A model generated the notes under the pieces. The model was not told the origin of the DNA. It made no database searches and saw only the letters and a list, made by a program, of their open reading frames with translations. This document shows, in pieces, positions 1 through 6,938 of a DNA stretch of 11,409 nucleotides. The translations under genes were made by a program, and so were the position numbers. The stretch is taken from assembly GCA_016934095.1 (NCBI GenBank), contig JAFGTO010000178.1, positions 1 through 11,409 on the forward strand, written 5' to 3'. Within the stretch, counting starts at the first letter, position 1. Each line of letters starts with the position of its first letter. Source of the DNA: Candidatus Glassiibacteriota bacterium. Its GTDB lineage: Bacteria; Gemmatimonadota; Glassbacteria; GWA2-58-10.

Positions 1-1206
1 GCGGTAGGAGATATTGGCCAGGTGCGCCAGCATGGTCGAGACGTGGCCCTCCTCGACATCAGCCACCGGGGTGCTGCGGTCCCTGATTGCATTGACAAAG
101 TTCTCCAGGTGCTGGTGGTCGGCCTGGCGGCCGTACCTCTGCGCCACCGGCTCGGTATTGTTCGAGTCGAAAACCTGCCAGCCGCCGCCCTGTCGGCCGA
201 AAAACATCATGGCCTCGGTCCCGTAGATCTCCACCCGGGTGCTGCAGAACCGCCAATCGGGGAACTGGTCCGAGTCCCTGATACTGTTGGGGATCTTTTT
301 CTGGTAGGGCATCCAGAGCCCGGCTTCGAAAACCAGGTCGAGGCCGCTGTATTCAAAGGTGGCCACCTGGGTGTCCGGTGTCTCTCGTCCGTCTTTCAGG
401 TGGTAGATCCCGCCGGCCTGGCAGACCGACTTCGGGCAGCCGAGCCCGACAATCATGCGGGCCAGGTCGAGCTGGTGGACCGCATCTCCGGGGATCGGGC
501 CGCAGTAGAAATCCCAGCGGCCGGCCCACCACCGGCCCGGGCTGTAGGGGTAGAGCGGCGCGGGCCCGCACCAGAAATCCCAGTCGAAACCCGCCGGCGC
601 GGGCTGTTCCGCTCCCTTGGGGCTGGGGGCATGCTCCATCATGTTGACCACCCGCACCAGGTGGACATCCCCCAGCTTGCCGGACTGGACATAGTCTCTG
701 GCCTCGTGTACGTACGGGGCGCTGCGGGTCTGGGTGCCCACCTGGACAACGCGCCGGTACTTGCGTGCGGCCTCGACCATCTTCCTGCCCTCGTTGATAT
801 CGTGGGCCAGGGGTTTTTCCACGTAGACATCCTTGCCGGCCTGGCAGGCCATCACCGTAGCCAGGGCGTGCCAGTGGTCCGGGGTGGCGTTGACCAGCAC
901 ATCCACCGCAGGGTCATCCAGGATCCGCCGGAAGTCCTCCACCATTTTCGGCCTGGGCACGTCGTAGTTGTCCAGCACCTCCAGGGTCCAGGCATAGCGC
1001 CGGGTGTCCACGTCGCAGATATAGGCGACCTCGACATCTTCCCTCTGCACGAAAAACTCCGCCAGCTTGGTACCCCGTCCGCCCATCCCCATGAATCCCA
1101 GCACCACCTTGTCGCTGGCGGCCACACTCCTGCGAGCGGCGAGCGCGGACACGGCGGCCGCCGAGGCGGTGCCTTTCAGGAAATCTCTCCGCTTGATTGC
1201 TTTCAT
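1..1206 (-). CDS. Tat-exported Gfo/Idh/MocA family oxidoreductase (partial, C-terminus outside window)
   Basis: This is a probable NAD(P)-dependent sugar or sugar-derivative dehydrogenase acting outside the cytoplasm. Reading the minus strand from ATG at 1206 gives 402 codons with no stop, so the gene continues past position 1. The N-terminus is a twin-arginine signal (KRRDFLKG, residues 5-12) with an Ala-rich segment and a likely cleavage site near residue 30. A Rossmann dinucleotide-binding turn follows (GMGGRG, 40-45). The family's EKP motif is at 130-132 and the PDHWH segment at 109-113. A GDAVH segment (240-244) supplies the Asp and His typical of the catalytic region. The start is supported by GGGAG seven bases upstream. 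The gene is divergent from folA. It has the same Tat architecture as the isomerase-like protein at 2091, so the two may act on related exported substrates; that link is inference. Family assignment is secure; the substrate is unknown. Confidence 0.93.
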   Translation of the reverse strand, partial: MKAIKRRDFLKGTASAAAVSALAARRSVAASDKVVLGFMGMGGRGTKLAEFFVQREDVEVAYICDVDTRRYAWTLEVLDNYDVPRPKMVEDFRRILDDPAVDVLVNATPDHWHALATVMACQAGKDVYVEKPLAHDINEGRKMVEAARKYRRVVQVGTQTRSAPYVHEARDYVQSGKLGDVHLVRVVNMMEHAPSPKGAEQPAPAGFDWDFWCGPAPLYPYSPGRWWAGRWDFYCGPIPGDAVHQLDLARMIVGLGCPKSVCQAGGIYHLKDGRETPDTQVATFEYSGLDLVFEAGLWMPYQKKIPNSIRDSDQFPDWRFCSTRVEIYGTEAMMFFGRQGGGWQVFDSNNTEPVAQRYGRQADHQHLENFVNAIRDRSTPVADVEEGHVSTMLAHLANISYR

Positions 1207-1464
1207 GGCTGAACTCCCGTATTTTATGATTGAGTGCCGGGCCGGTAACCCCGGCCGGTGCTGTGGATCGCTGTTTCGGAAGCCTGCCCCGTTTCGCCCG
1301 GGGTCTTGAGCGGCTGCTGTTGTCCCGTGGTGTTTATTTAACAGCGTGGACTGAAAAGTACAATCCCTTTTTCACTGCAGAAAGTGATGAGGGACGGCCT
1401 GTTTTTATATTCCATACGCGCAGGCGGCCGTTAAAGTGTATTGTAATAAGGATGAAATGGCAAA
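1207..1464. other. Divergent intergenic region between oxidoreductase and folA
   Basis: This 258-nt spacer holds the start regions of two divergent genes and no credible ORF. It contains two GC-rich inverted repeats: GCCGGG/CCCGGC at 1236-1255, and CCCCG/CGGGG around 1291-1307. The first overlaps the word CCCCGGCCGG (1249-1258), which recurs in other intergenic regions of this window. A TACAAT hexamer at 1359-1364 could be a -10 for folA, but no good -35 accompanies it. No promoter can be assigned firmly on either strand. Confidence 0.5.
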
Positions 1465-1959
1465 ATGGTTGTTTCCCTGATTGCAGCCATGTCCCTGAAC
1501 CGGGTGATCGCCAGTCAGGACAGGATCCCCTGGGACCTGCCTGAGGACCGGAAGAGGTTCAGGGAGATTACCGGTGGCTACCCGGTGGTCCTGGGCAGGA
1601 AGACTTTCGAGTCGATGGAGGGCCCGCTGCCCGGCAGGAAGAACATCGTGCTTACCCGTCGTCCGGGGCTGAGCTTCCCGGGCTGCACCATGGCCGCGGA
1701 CCTGGAGTCGGCCCTGTACGAACATGCCGGGGACCCGCCGGAGGTGTTTGTCTGCGGAGGAGGCCAGGTGTACCGCCAGGCCGTGCCCCTGGCGCACAAG
1801 ATCTACCTGACTACCCTGCTGCGGGAGGTTGAGGGCGATGTTTTCTTCCCGGAGATCCCCGGGGATGAATTCAGCAGAACGTACTACGAAGAAATCCCCG
1901 CCGCGGACCCGTTCTCTTTTGCGGTCTACGAGAGGGTCCTTCAGGGAACCGGCCCTTGA
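1465..1959 (+). CDS. folA: Dihydrofolate reductase
   Basis: A cytoplasmic enzyme that reduces dihydrofolate to tetrahydrofolate with NADPH, supplying one-carbon carriers. The 164-residue length is normal for bacterial DHFR. Visible signatures are the N-terminal strand and loop (MVVSLIAAMSLNRVIA), the IPW segment (21-23), and LPEDRKRF with the catalytic acid Asp28. The NADPH-binding GRKTFESM (44-51), LPGRKNIVLTRR (55-66) and the glycine cluster CGGGQVY (97-103) follow. AAGGA lies 12 nt before the ATG; two nearer upstream ATGs are out of frame. Thymidylate synthase, a frequent partner, is not adjacent. The next gene is 131 nt downstream with its own promoter-like sequence, so folA may be monocistronic. 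The Met20-loop region is slightly unusual (IASQDRIPW rather than IGxxNxLPW), but all catalytic parts are present. Confidence 0.95.
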   Translation: MVVSLIAAMSLNRVIASQDRIPWDLPEDRKRFREITGGYPVVLGRKTFESMEGPLPGRKNIVLTRRPGLSFPGCTMAADLESALYEHAGDPPEVFVCGGGQVYRQAVPLAHKIYLTTLLREVEGDVFFPEIPGDEFSRTYYEEIPAADPFSFAVYERVLQGTGP

Positions 1960-2006
1960 CTCAGGTCAGCTAAGGGGGTTGAGCAGATGAGTTGCGTGGA
2001 AGAGCG

Positions 2007-2035
2007 GTGACTACAACTGTGAAAAGTGTTAATAT
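2007..2035 (+). promoter_or_regulatory. Candidate sigma70-type promoter for the isomerase-like gene
   Basis: GTGACT (2007-2012) and TAATAT (2030-2035) are separated by 17 nt and lie 55 nt upstream of the chosen start codon. Each hexamer matches consensus at four of six positions. The spacing is ideal but the score is only moderate. Confidence 0.4.
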
Positions 2036-2090
2036 CGATCAAGGAATATCTGACAGGAAATCAGAACAAAGCTACGAAAGGAGTCCAGCC

Positions 2091-3656
2091 ATGTGCTGCA
2101 ACCACCTGGACAGGAGGAAGTTCCTGAAAGTGGCCGGCCTGGGCGCCACCGGACTCAAGGCGGCCGGCCTGGCCGCGGCTGCGGGCGCGGCCCCGGTTTC
2201 GTCCCCGGGATCCCGGGCCTCCTGGAACGAGCCCTTGCCCGGCAAGGGAATGCGCATCGGCGCACCCCTGCGGGTACAGCCAGCCCTGATCTACAGGCTG
2301 CGCCAGAGGCGGGAGGCCACCAGTTGGCGGCGCTGGGGCGGCATCCAGACCCGAGAGGATGTCGGCCGGGAATCCCGGGCGATCGAGCGGGAGCTGAAAG
2401 AGCTCGCCGCCCGTGCCGACTTCCCGGTGGAGTTCCTGCCCGTTGCCCTGGTCTCCACCCCGGAGGAGGGTGCGGCCGCCCGGAAAATCGACTGCGACGT
2501 GCAGCTGGCCTACTGGGCCAGCGGAGAGTATGACAACTCCAGGTACGAGGCTTTCATCGACTCCGGGAAACCGAATGTCATGTTCGTCAGGGATGAGTCG
2601 GGTACGCATTACGGGGGATACCTGCACGCCCAGTCCCACATGCTGCGCAAGAAAACCGATGAATACTCTCAGCAGGGGATGGATGTCTGGGACGTGGTGG
2701 TGGATGATTACGGCGAGGTGCTCTGGCGACTGAGGGCGCTCTACGGATTGAAAACCATGCTTGGTTCGCGGATCCTGGCGGTCGGCGGCGCCTCGGGCTG
2801 GGGGCCGGTAGCCTACGAGGCCGGCCCGCGAAGGGCCAGGGAGGTGTTCGGCCTGGACATAGTCGAGATCGACTATGGGGAGCTGGGCAGGCTGCTGAAA
2901 AAGGAAATGGAAAACGGCAAAACCCTGGAAGAGGCCGGAAGCCGGGCACGGGAGCTTGTCTCCGGGGAAGGTGTTTCGCTCCATACCCAGGAAAGTTTCC
3001 TGGTGAACTCATTCGTGCTGGCCAAGGTTTTCAAGCACTTGATGAAACAGTACGGCTGCCCGGCCATGACGATCAATGAGTGCATGGGCACGATCATGCC
3101 GCTTTCCAGGACAACCGCCTGTATGCCGCTGAGCCTGATCAACGACGAGGGCCTGCTGGCTTTCTGCGAGTCTGATTTCGCGGTCATCCCGGCGTGCATG
3201 CTGCTGCGCTACATCTCGGGCCGGCCGGTTTTCCTCAACGACCCGTGCATCCCCTACAACGGGGTAACTACCATGGCCCACTGTACCTGCCCCAGGAAAT
3301 TGGACGGCCACAATCCGGAGCCGGTCGAGATCCTGACCCACTACGAGTCCGACTACGGAGCAGCCCCCAAGGTCCGGATGAGGGAAGGACAGGTGGTCAC
3401 GGTCATAGCCCCCAATTTCCAGGCCACCAGGTGGACCGGCTTCAGCGGCAAGGTTGTGGCCAATACCGACCACCCGATCTGCCGCTCCCAGGTCAAGGTC
3501 TCGGTAGACGGGGACTGGAGAAAGCTGCGCGAAGACATGCAGGGCTTCCACTGGGCGGTCTGCTACGGCGATTACCTGCGAGAGCTTGGCTATGCGCTGA
3601 AGAAGGTCGGCATCCGGTGGCAGGACCTCTCCACCGGCAGGGATGGGTGGGCTTGA
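2091..3656 (+). CDS. Tat-exported L-fucose/L-arabinose isomerase-fold protein
   Basis: A 521-residue protein with a twin-arginine signal (LDRRKFLKVAG, residues 6-16) followed by an Ala/Gly-rich stretch to about residue 40. The C-terminal half resembles the sugar-isomerase fold of FucI and AraA. It has SLINDEG (E353), FCESDF (E360) and GRPVFLNDP (D384). The E360-to-D384 gap of 24 residues equals that of the Mn-binding pair E337/D361 in E. coli FucI, as I recall it. H487 in GFHWAVCYGDY is a plausible third metal ligand. The function is therefore probably a metal-dependent aldose/ketose isomerase or a relative, acting outside the cytoplasm; the substrate is unknown and activity unproven. The frame stays open upstream to 1992, but 2091 is chosen because AAAGGAG lies seven bases before it and the Tat motif then falls at the N-terminus. 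It ends at a strong hairpin terminator and is probably a single-gene unit. Confidence 0.8.
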   Translation: MCCNHLDRRKFLKVAGLGATGLKAAGLAAAAGAAPVSSPGSRASWNEPLPGKGMRIGAPLRVQPALIYRLRQRREATSWRRWGGIQTREDVGRESRAIERELKELAARADFPVEFLPVALVSTPEEGAAARKIDCDVQLAYWASGEYDNSRYEAFIDSGKPNVMFVRDESGTHYGGYLHAQSHMLRKKTDEYSQQGMDVWDVVVDDYGEVLWRLRALYGLKTMLGSRILAVGGASGWGPVAYEAGPRRAREVFGLDIVEIDYGELGRLLKKEMENGKTLEEAGSRARELVSGEGVSLHTQESFLVNSFVLAKVFKHLMKQYGCPAMTINECMGTIMPLSRTTACMPLSLINDEGLLAFCESDFAVIPACMLLRYISGRPVFLNDPCIPYNGVTTMAHCTCPRKLDGHNPEPVEILTHYESDYGAAPKVRMREGQVVTVIAPNFQATRWTGFSGKVVANTDHPICRSQVKVSVDGDWRKLREDMQGFHWAVCYGDYLRELGYALKKVGIRWQDLSTGRDGWA

Positions 3657-3758
3657 ACGTAAGGGGCTGGAAAGGAAGGCTCTCCAGGCGTGAGCCGGCA
3701 TCCGGTCGGCAGGCAAGAACGGTCTATCGGGGCGGCTTTGGCTGGCCTCTATAACACG

Positions 3759-3816
3759 AGCGGGCCTTCCGCTGGTCCGGGAAAAGTCTCCCGGACCGGG
3801 CGGAGGCCCGCTTTTT
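3759..3816 (+). terminator. Intrinsic terminator downstream of the isomerase-like gene
   Basis: A long inverted repeat pairs AGCGGGCCT with AGGCCCGCT (9 bp) and GGTCCGGG with CCCGGACC (8 bp), separated by an internal mismatch loop and capped by an 8-nt loop at 3782-3789. TTTTT follows at 3812-3816 on the plus strand. There is no T-run on the other side, so it serves the plus-strand gene, although the stem may also hinder minus-strand read-through from the peroxiredoxin gene. Confidence 0.88.
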
Positions 3817-3850
3817 CAGCAACTCAGGCTGCAGAAACACTACCCTGGAG

Positions 3851-4543
3851 TTACCTGGTCCCGTGGGGGCACTTTTTCAGGCAGAGGAACCAGTCCAGGC
3901 ACTCGTAGTCCTGGCCGGCTTTGTCGACCCTGTCCTTGGCGGTCCCGCACGAGCCCGGCGGGGGAATGATCACGTCCTCTCCGAGCTTCCAGTTGGCCGG
4001 CGTGGCGATCTTGTGCTCGTCCGAGTGCTGCATGGCCACCAGCAGCCTCTTGATCTCATCCATGTTCCTGCCGTTGCTCAGCGGGTAGTAAAGGATCGCC
4101 CGCACCTTGGCCTCGGGGTCGATGATAAAAACCGCCCGCACCGCCTGGGTGTTGCTCTCTCCAGGCTGCAGCATACCGAATTTTTTCGAGACCTCCATGG
4201 TCAGGTCGCTGATCACCGGGAACATCACTTCTACGTCCTTCATGCCCTTGTAGCTGATCTTCTCCTTGATCGTCCTCAGCCAGGCAATGTGGCTGTAGGT
4301 GCTGTCGATGGACAGCCCGAGCAGCTCAGCGTTGAGGGCTTTGAAATCCTCCTGCATGGTGGCGAAAGTCATGAACTCGGTGGTGCAGACCGGGGTGAAG
4401 TCCGCGGGATGGGAAAAGAAGATCACCCACTTGCCCTGGAAATCATCCGGGAAATTGATCGTGCCCTGGGTGGTCTCGGCCTTGAATGAGGGCACTTTCT
4501 CCCCGATAAGCGGGATGCGGCCGTTGGTTTCCTGCTCGGACAT
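3851..4543 (-). CDS. Peroxiredoxin (AhpC/TSA, archaeal-type/Prx6-like, with C-terminal Cys cluster)
   Basis: A 230-residue thiol peroxidase that reduces H2O2 and organic hydroperoxides in the cytoplasm. The active-site segment HPADFTPVCTTEF places the peroxidatic Cys at residue 53. Thr50 and Pro46 belong to the PxxxTxxC motif. The length and C-terminal arm match the long Prx6-type peroxiredoxins known from Aeropyrum and other archaea. The arm carries CLDWFLC (C215, C221) and C225, with a further C199. Spacing of six between C215 and C221 matches the resolving-cysteine pair described for the Aeropyrum enzyme, so a disulfide-relay mechanism is likely. AGGAGG (4548-4553) lies four bases before the ATG. 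The gene follows perR and katA on the same strand after a 280-nt gap, so it may have its own promoter. A catalase-peroxiredoxin-PerR grouping fits a peroxide-stress role. Confidence 0.94.
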   Translation of the reverse strand: MSEQETNGRIPLIGEKVPSFKAETTQGTINFPDDFQGKWVIFFSHPADFTPVCTTEFMTFATMQEDFKALNAELLGLSIDSTYSHIAWLRTIKEKISYKGMKDVEVMFPVISDLTMEVSKKFGMLQPGESNTQAVRAVFIIDPEAKVRAILYYPLSNGRNMDEIKRLLVAMQHSDEHKIATPANWKLGEDVIIPPPGSCGTAKDRVDKAGQDYECLDWFLCLKKCPHGTR

Positions 4544-4597
4544 GTTGCCTCCTGTGGAATTGAGCGGTTGTCGGTGAAAACCTTTGGTTCCTGTAAA

Positions 4598-4620
4598 ACT
4601 ATTAATACTGTAATTACTGT
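4598..4620. promoter_or_regulatory. AT-rich double palindrome upstream of the peroxiredoxin gene
   Basis: Two perfect 8-bp palindromes, TATTAATA (4600-4607) and GTAATTAC (4610-4617), have centres exactly 10 bp apart, one helical turn. They lie 57-76 nt before the prx start and could be an operator or part of a -10 region (minus-strand TATTAA). No good -35 is visible. The regulator is unknown. Confidence 0.3.
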
Positions 4621-4630
4621 CGGTTCTCGT

Positions 4631-4681
4631 TCAGATCGATAAATCGACGGCTGCCACGGATTGTATCACCTCCTTTGCCAT
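4631..4681 (-). CDS. Possible short leader ORF upstream of the peroxiredoxin gene
   Basis: A minus-strand frame from ATG at 4681 to TGA at 4631-4633 has 16 codons. Inside it is a 12-nt perfect extended Shine-Dalgarno, AAAGGAGGTGAT (minus strand, 4676 to 4665), followed by an in-frame GTG at 4657. That GTG would start an 8-residue peptide, VAAVDLSI (first residue Met in vivo). The core GGAGG is 11 nt from the GTG, within the tolerated range. Such an ideal ribosome site with so short a frame suggests a translated leader, or only a chance match. Translation is unproven. Confidence 0.25.
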   Translation of the reverse strand: MAKEVIQSVAAVDLSI

Positions 4682-4716
4682 GAAATCCAAAATGATTGAT
4701 CGGTTGAAAGTAATAG

Positions 4717-4731
4717 GAACAATAACTATAA
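4717..4731 (-). promoter_or_regulatory. Weak PerR/Fur-like box upstream of prx
   Basis: On the minus strand TTATAGTTATTGTTC matches 10 of the 14 defined positions of the Bacillus PerR box (TTATAATNATTATAA). It lies about 175 nt before the prx start. It shares the TTATTnTT core with the repeats before perR. The region is AT-rich, so chance is possible. Confidence 0.25.
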
Positions 4732-4777
4732 AAGAATCATTCCTGCTAAATTCGGCAGTCCATACCTCCGGGTTTTT

Positions 4778-4796
4778 CCCCGGCCGGTACCGGCCG
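4778..4796. repeat. 16-bp perfect palindrome after katA
   Basis: CGGCCGGTACCGGCCG (4781-4796) is a perfect palindrome 27 nt beyond the katA stop. Overlapping it on the other side, CCGGG/CCCGG flanks a GAAAAA loop on the minus strand. No T-run follows, so it is not a canonical terminator, though it may stabilise or end the perR-katA message. The word CCCCGGCCGG at 4778-4787 recurs in other spacers. Confidence 0.5.
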
Positions 4797-4823
4797 CACA
4801 AAACTTGTTACGAAGCCCCGGCC

Positions 4824-6335
4824 TTACCCGGCGGTGGACTTGACCCGCTCCTCCTGGGACATGGCCGCCAGCCGCTTCACTTCCTCCAGGCTCAGCCCCA
4901 GGCCCTTGGCGACACGCTCGCCGTACCCGGTGTCCGCCTTGTAGAACAGGGCGGTCTGGCGGAGCTGAATGCGCTTCTGCGCGCCTTTGAGGTGCGGGAC
5001 AATGTTGCCGACCAGGTGGTCGCGGTCCTCATCGGACATCACCTTGCGGAAAAGCTCGCCTGCCTGCACGAAGTCGACATCGGTGTGCTGGTACACGTGG
5101 CGGGCTGCCATCCCTGAGACATCCACAGGCGGGGGGGCTGCAGCCGGGTCAGGGGCCGGGCCGCCGAAGCTGTTGGGCCAGTAGCTGGGAGCGCCGCCGC
5201 CGTTAGTGTCGAAGCGCATGGAACCGTCCCGCTGGTAGCTGTTCTCCCCGGATGCCTTGGGCGCATTGACCGGCAGCAGGTGGTAGTTGGGCCCCAGCCG
5301 GTGGCGGTGCGTGTCGTGGTAGCTGAACAGGCGTCCCTGCAGCAGGCGGTCAGGGGACGGACCGATGCCCGGGACGAAGTTCCCCGGCGAAAAAGCCGCC
5401 TGCTCCACCTCGGCGAAGTAGTTCTCCGGGTTGCGGTCGAGCACCATGCGGCCGACCGGCTGGAGCGGGTAGTCCCCGTGCGGCCAGACCTTGGTGATAT
5501 CGAAAGTGTCGAACCGGTAGCCCTCGGCCTCCCCGGGCTTCATGATCTGGACGTAGACCTTCCACGACGGGCAGTCGCCCTTCCTGATACTCTCGTACAG
5601 GTCGCGGGTTGCATGGTCCGGGTCCTCGCCTGCCAGGCGGGCAGCCTCGCCGCGGGTCAGGGTCCTGATACCCTGCTCGGTCTTGAAGTGGATCTTCACC
5701 CACCAGTAGTCCCCCTTGGCGTTGTACCACATGAAAGTATGGCCGCTGTACCCGTTCATGTTGCGGTAGCTGGCGGGTGTGCCCCGGTCGGAAAAGAGCA
5801 CGGTGACCTGGTGGATAGACTCGGGTGTCAGCGAGAGGAAGTCCCAGAACATGTCCGGGTTCTTCAGGTTGCTGGCCGGGTGGCGCTTCTGGGTGTGGAT
5901 GAAGTCCGGGAACTTCATGGCGTCCCGGATGAAAAATACCGGGGTGTTGTTGCCCACGAAATCGTAGTTGCCCTCCTCGGTGTAGAACTTCACTGCGAAG
6001 CCGCGGGGGTCGCGCTCCGAGTCGGCAGAGCCTTTTTCGCCGCCCACGGTGGAAAACCGGGCGAAAACCTCGGTACGCTTGCCCACCCCGGAGAGGAACC
6101 TGGCTCGTGTGTACCTGGTTACATCGTCGGTAACCTCGAAATAGCCGAATGCACCCGCTCCCTTGGCGTGCACTACGCGCTCCGGTATGCGCTCGCGGTC
6201 GAAGTGCGCCAGCTTGTCCAGCAGGGTTACATCCTGGACGAGTGTCGGCCCCTTCGGCCCGGCGGTAACCGAGTTCTGGTCGTCGTCCACCGGCATGCCT
6301 GAGCTGGTGGTCAAAGTCTTTTTTTTGTCTGCCAT
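4824..6335 (-). CDS. katA: Monofunctional haem catalase (small-subunit, clade 3 type)
   Basis: A 503-residue cytoplasmic enzyme that converts H2O2 to water and oxygen. All hallmark residues are present: distal His56 in ERVVHAKGAGAFG, Asn129 in DFVGNNTPVFFIRD, and proximal haem ligand Tyr339 in RLFSYHDTHRHRLG. VTVLFSDRGTP (177-187) and the WPHGDYPLQPVG segment (284-295) are also characteristic. The length of about 500 residues points to a small-subunit KatA rather than the large HPII type. AAGGAGG (6343-6349) sits seven bases before the ATG. The gene lies 79 nt downstream of perR on the same strand with no promoter of its own that I can recognise, so it is probably cotranscribed with perR and controlled by its box. 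Symbol katA is by family; paralogue naming may differ. Confidence 0.97.
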   Translation of the reverse strand: MADKKKTLTTSSGMPVDDDQNSVTAGPKGPTLVQDVTLLDKLAHFDRERIPERVVHAKGAGAFGYFEVTDDVTRYTRARFLSGVGKRTEVFARFSTVGGEKGSADSERDPRGFAVKFYTEEGNYDFVGNNTPVFFIRDAMKFPDFIHTQKRHPASNLKNPDMFWDFLSLTPESIHQVTVLFSDRGTPASYRNMNGYSGHTFMWYNAKGDYWWVKIHFKTEQGIRTLTRGEAARLAGEDPDHATRDLYESIRKGDCPSWKVYVQIMKPGEAEGYRFDTFDITKVWPHGDYPLQPVGRMVLDRNPENYFAEVEQAAFSPGNFVPGIGPSPDRLLQGRLFSYHDTHRHRLGPNYHLLPVNAPKASGENSYQRDGSMRFDTNGGGAPSYWPNSFGGPAPDPAAAPPPVDVSGMAARHVYQHTDVDFVQAGELFRKVMSDEDRDHLVGNIVPHLKGAQKRIQLRQTALFYKADTGYGERVAKGLGLSLEEVKRLAAMSQEERVKSTAG

Positions 6336-6414
6336 GTCATTTCCTCCTTGTTTAAGGTTCGCGAATCAGAGAATTTTTCCCAGCCGACACCACCCATTTA
6401 TCTGCTCACAGGCG

Positions 6415-6894
6415 TTATTTTCTCCTGTCCTCAGTTTTTTCGGCAGAGGCTTTTCCGGCGCACTCCGCACAGGTCCCTCGCAGCTCCACGTATACAGTAT
6501 CTACATCTCCCCACGGTTTTACTTCCTCCGGGACATGGAACCTGTCCAGCTCGTGGCTGAAAAAGTCGCGGACCGCACCGCATCTCCTGCAGACAAAATG
6601 GTGGTGCGGCTCCATGTTGGAATCAAAGCGCGCGCGGTTGCAGAACACCGAAACCTTGGCCAGGACTTTTTCCCTCTCCAGCACGGAGAATGTCCGGTAC
6701 ACCGTATCGATTGAAAGCGGAGGTATGCGTTTTTTTACCCGCTTGTAGATAGATTCGACGTCCGGGTGCCTGCCGTCCCCGGCGATCTCGCGGAAGATCT
6801 CCAGCCGCTGGTGCGTCAGTTTGATCCCGGCCTGCCGGGCGGCCCGGATGAACGACCTCAGACGGCGTTGCTTTTCCTCTTCGCTCAGTTTCAT
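6415..6894 (-). CDS. perR: Fur-family peroxide sensor/repressor, PerR type
   Basis: A 159-residue winged-helix metalloregulator that represses peroxide-defence genes until metal-catalysed His oxidation releases it from DNA. The DNA-binding half spans about residues 20-85, with KLTHQRLEIF and the recognition region LSIDTVYRTFSVLE. The regulatory metal site matches Bacillus subtilis PerR with a constant offset of six: H43 (H37), D91 (D85), H97 (H91), H99 (H93) and D110 (D104). The Asp at D91, where iron-sensing Fur normally has Glu, favours PerR. The structural zinc site is C102/C105 and C142/C145. AGGAGG lies 11 nt before the ATG. It precedes katA and prx, the expected targets, and has a Fur/PerR-like box at its own transcription start, implying autoregulation. 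Confidence 0.93.
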   Translation of the reverse strand: MKLSEEEKQRRLRSFIRAARQAGIKLTHQRLEIFREIAGDGRHPDVESIYKRVKKRIPPLSIDTVYRTFSVLEREKVLAKVSVFCNRARFDSNMEPHHHFVCRRCGAVRDFFSHELDRFHVPEEVKPWGDVDTVYVELRGTCAECAGKASAEKTEDRRK

Positions 6895-6911
6895 TTTCTG
6901 TCAAGCCTCCT

Positions 6912-6930
6912 GATAAGAATAAATCTTATC
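6912..6930. promoter_or_regulatory. PerR/Fur-like operator before perR
   Basis: GATAAGAATAAATCTTATC is an inverted repeat with 7-bp arms (GATAAGA/TCTTATC) and a 5-nt centre. It matches 14 of 19 positions of the classical Fur box (GATAATGATAATCATTATC). It covers the predicted transcription start, just upstream of the ribosome site. An 11-bp direct repeat, TAAGAATAAAT, at 6914-6924 and 6931-6941 extends the site toward the -10 and suggests two protein dimers. Confidence 0.72.
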
Positions 6931-6938
6931 TAAGAATA

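Noticed and set aside
22..1212. 396-residue open frame on the plus strand
   Set aside because: It is antisense to the Tat-signal Gfo/Idh/MocA gene, which shows all family motifs on the minus strand; the plus translation has no recognisable motif and is a product of GC-rich codon bias.
1992..2090. Upstream extension of the isomerase-like protein from the first ATG at 1992
   Set aside because: It would bury the twin-arginine motif 40 residues in, lacks a good ribosome site and overlaps the promoter-like sequence; ATG at 2091 has AAAGGAG at seven bases.
2061..2984. 307-residue minus-strand frame opposite the isomerase-like gene
   Set aside because: Low-complexity Pro/Gly/Arg-rich translation with no motif; the plus strand has a ribosome site, a Tat signal and conserved isomerase segments.
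4665..4676. Fragment of a 16S rRNA gene (ATCACCTCCTTT on the plus strand)
   Set aside because: Only the 12-nt tail matches; the sequence before it is not 16S helix 45, so a Shine-Dalgarno on the minus strand is simpler.
5280..6302. 340-residue plus-strand frame opposite katA
   Set aside because: Antisense shadow of an unmistakable catalase gene.
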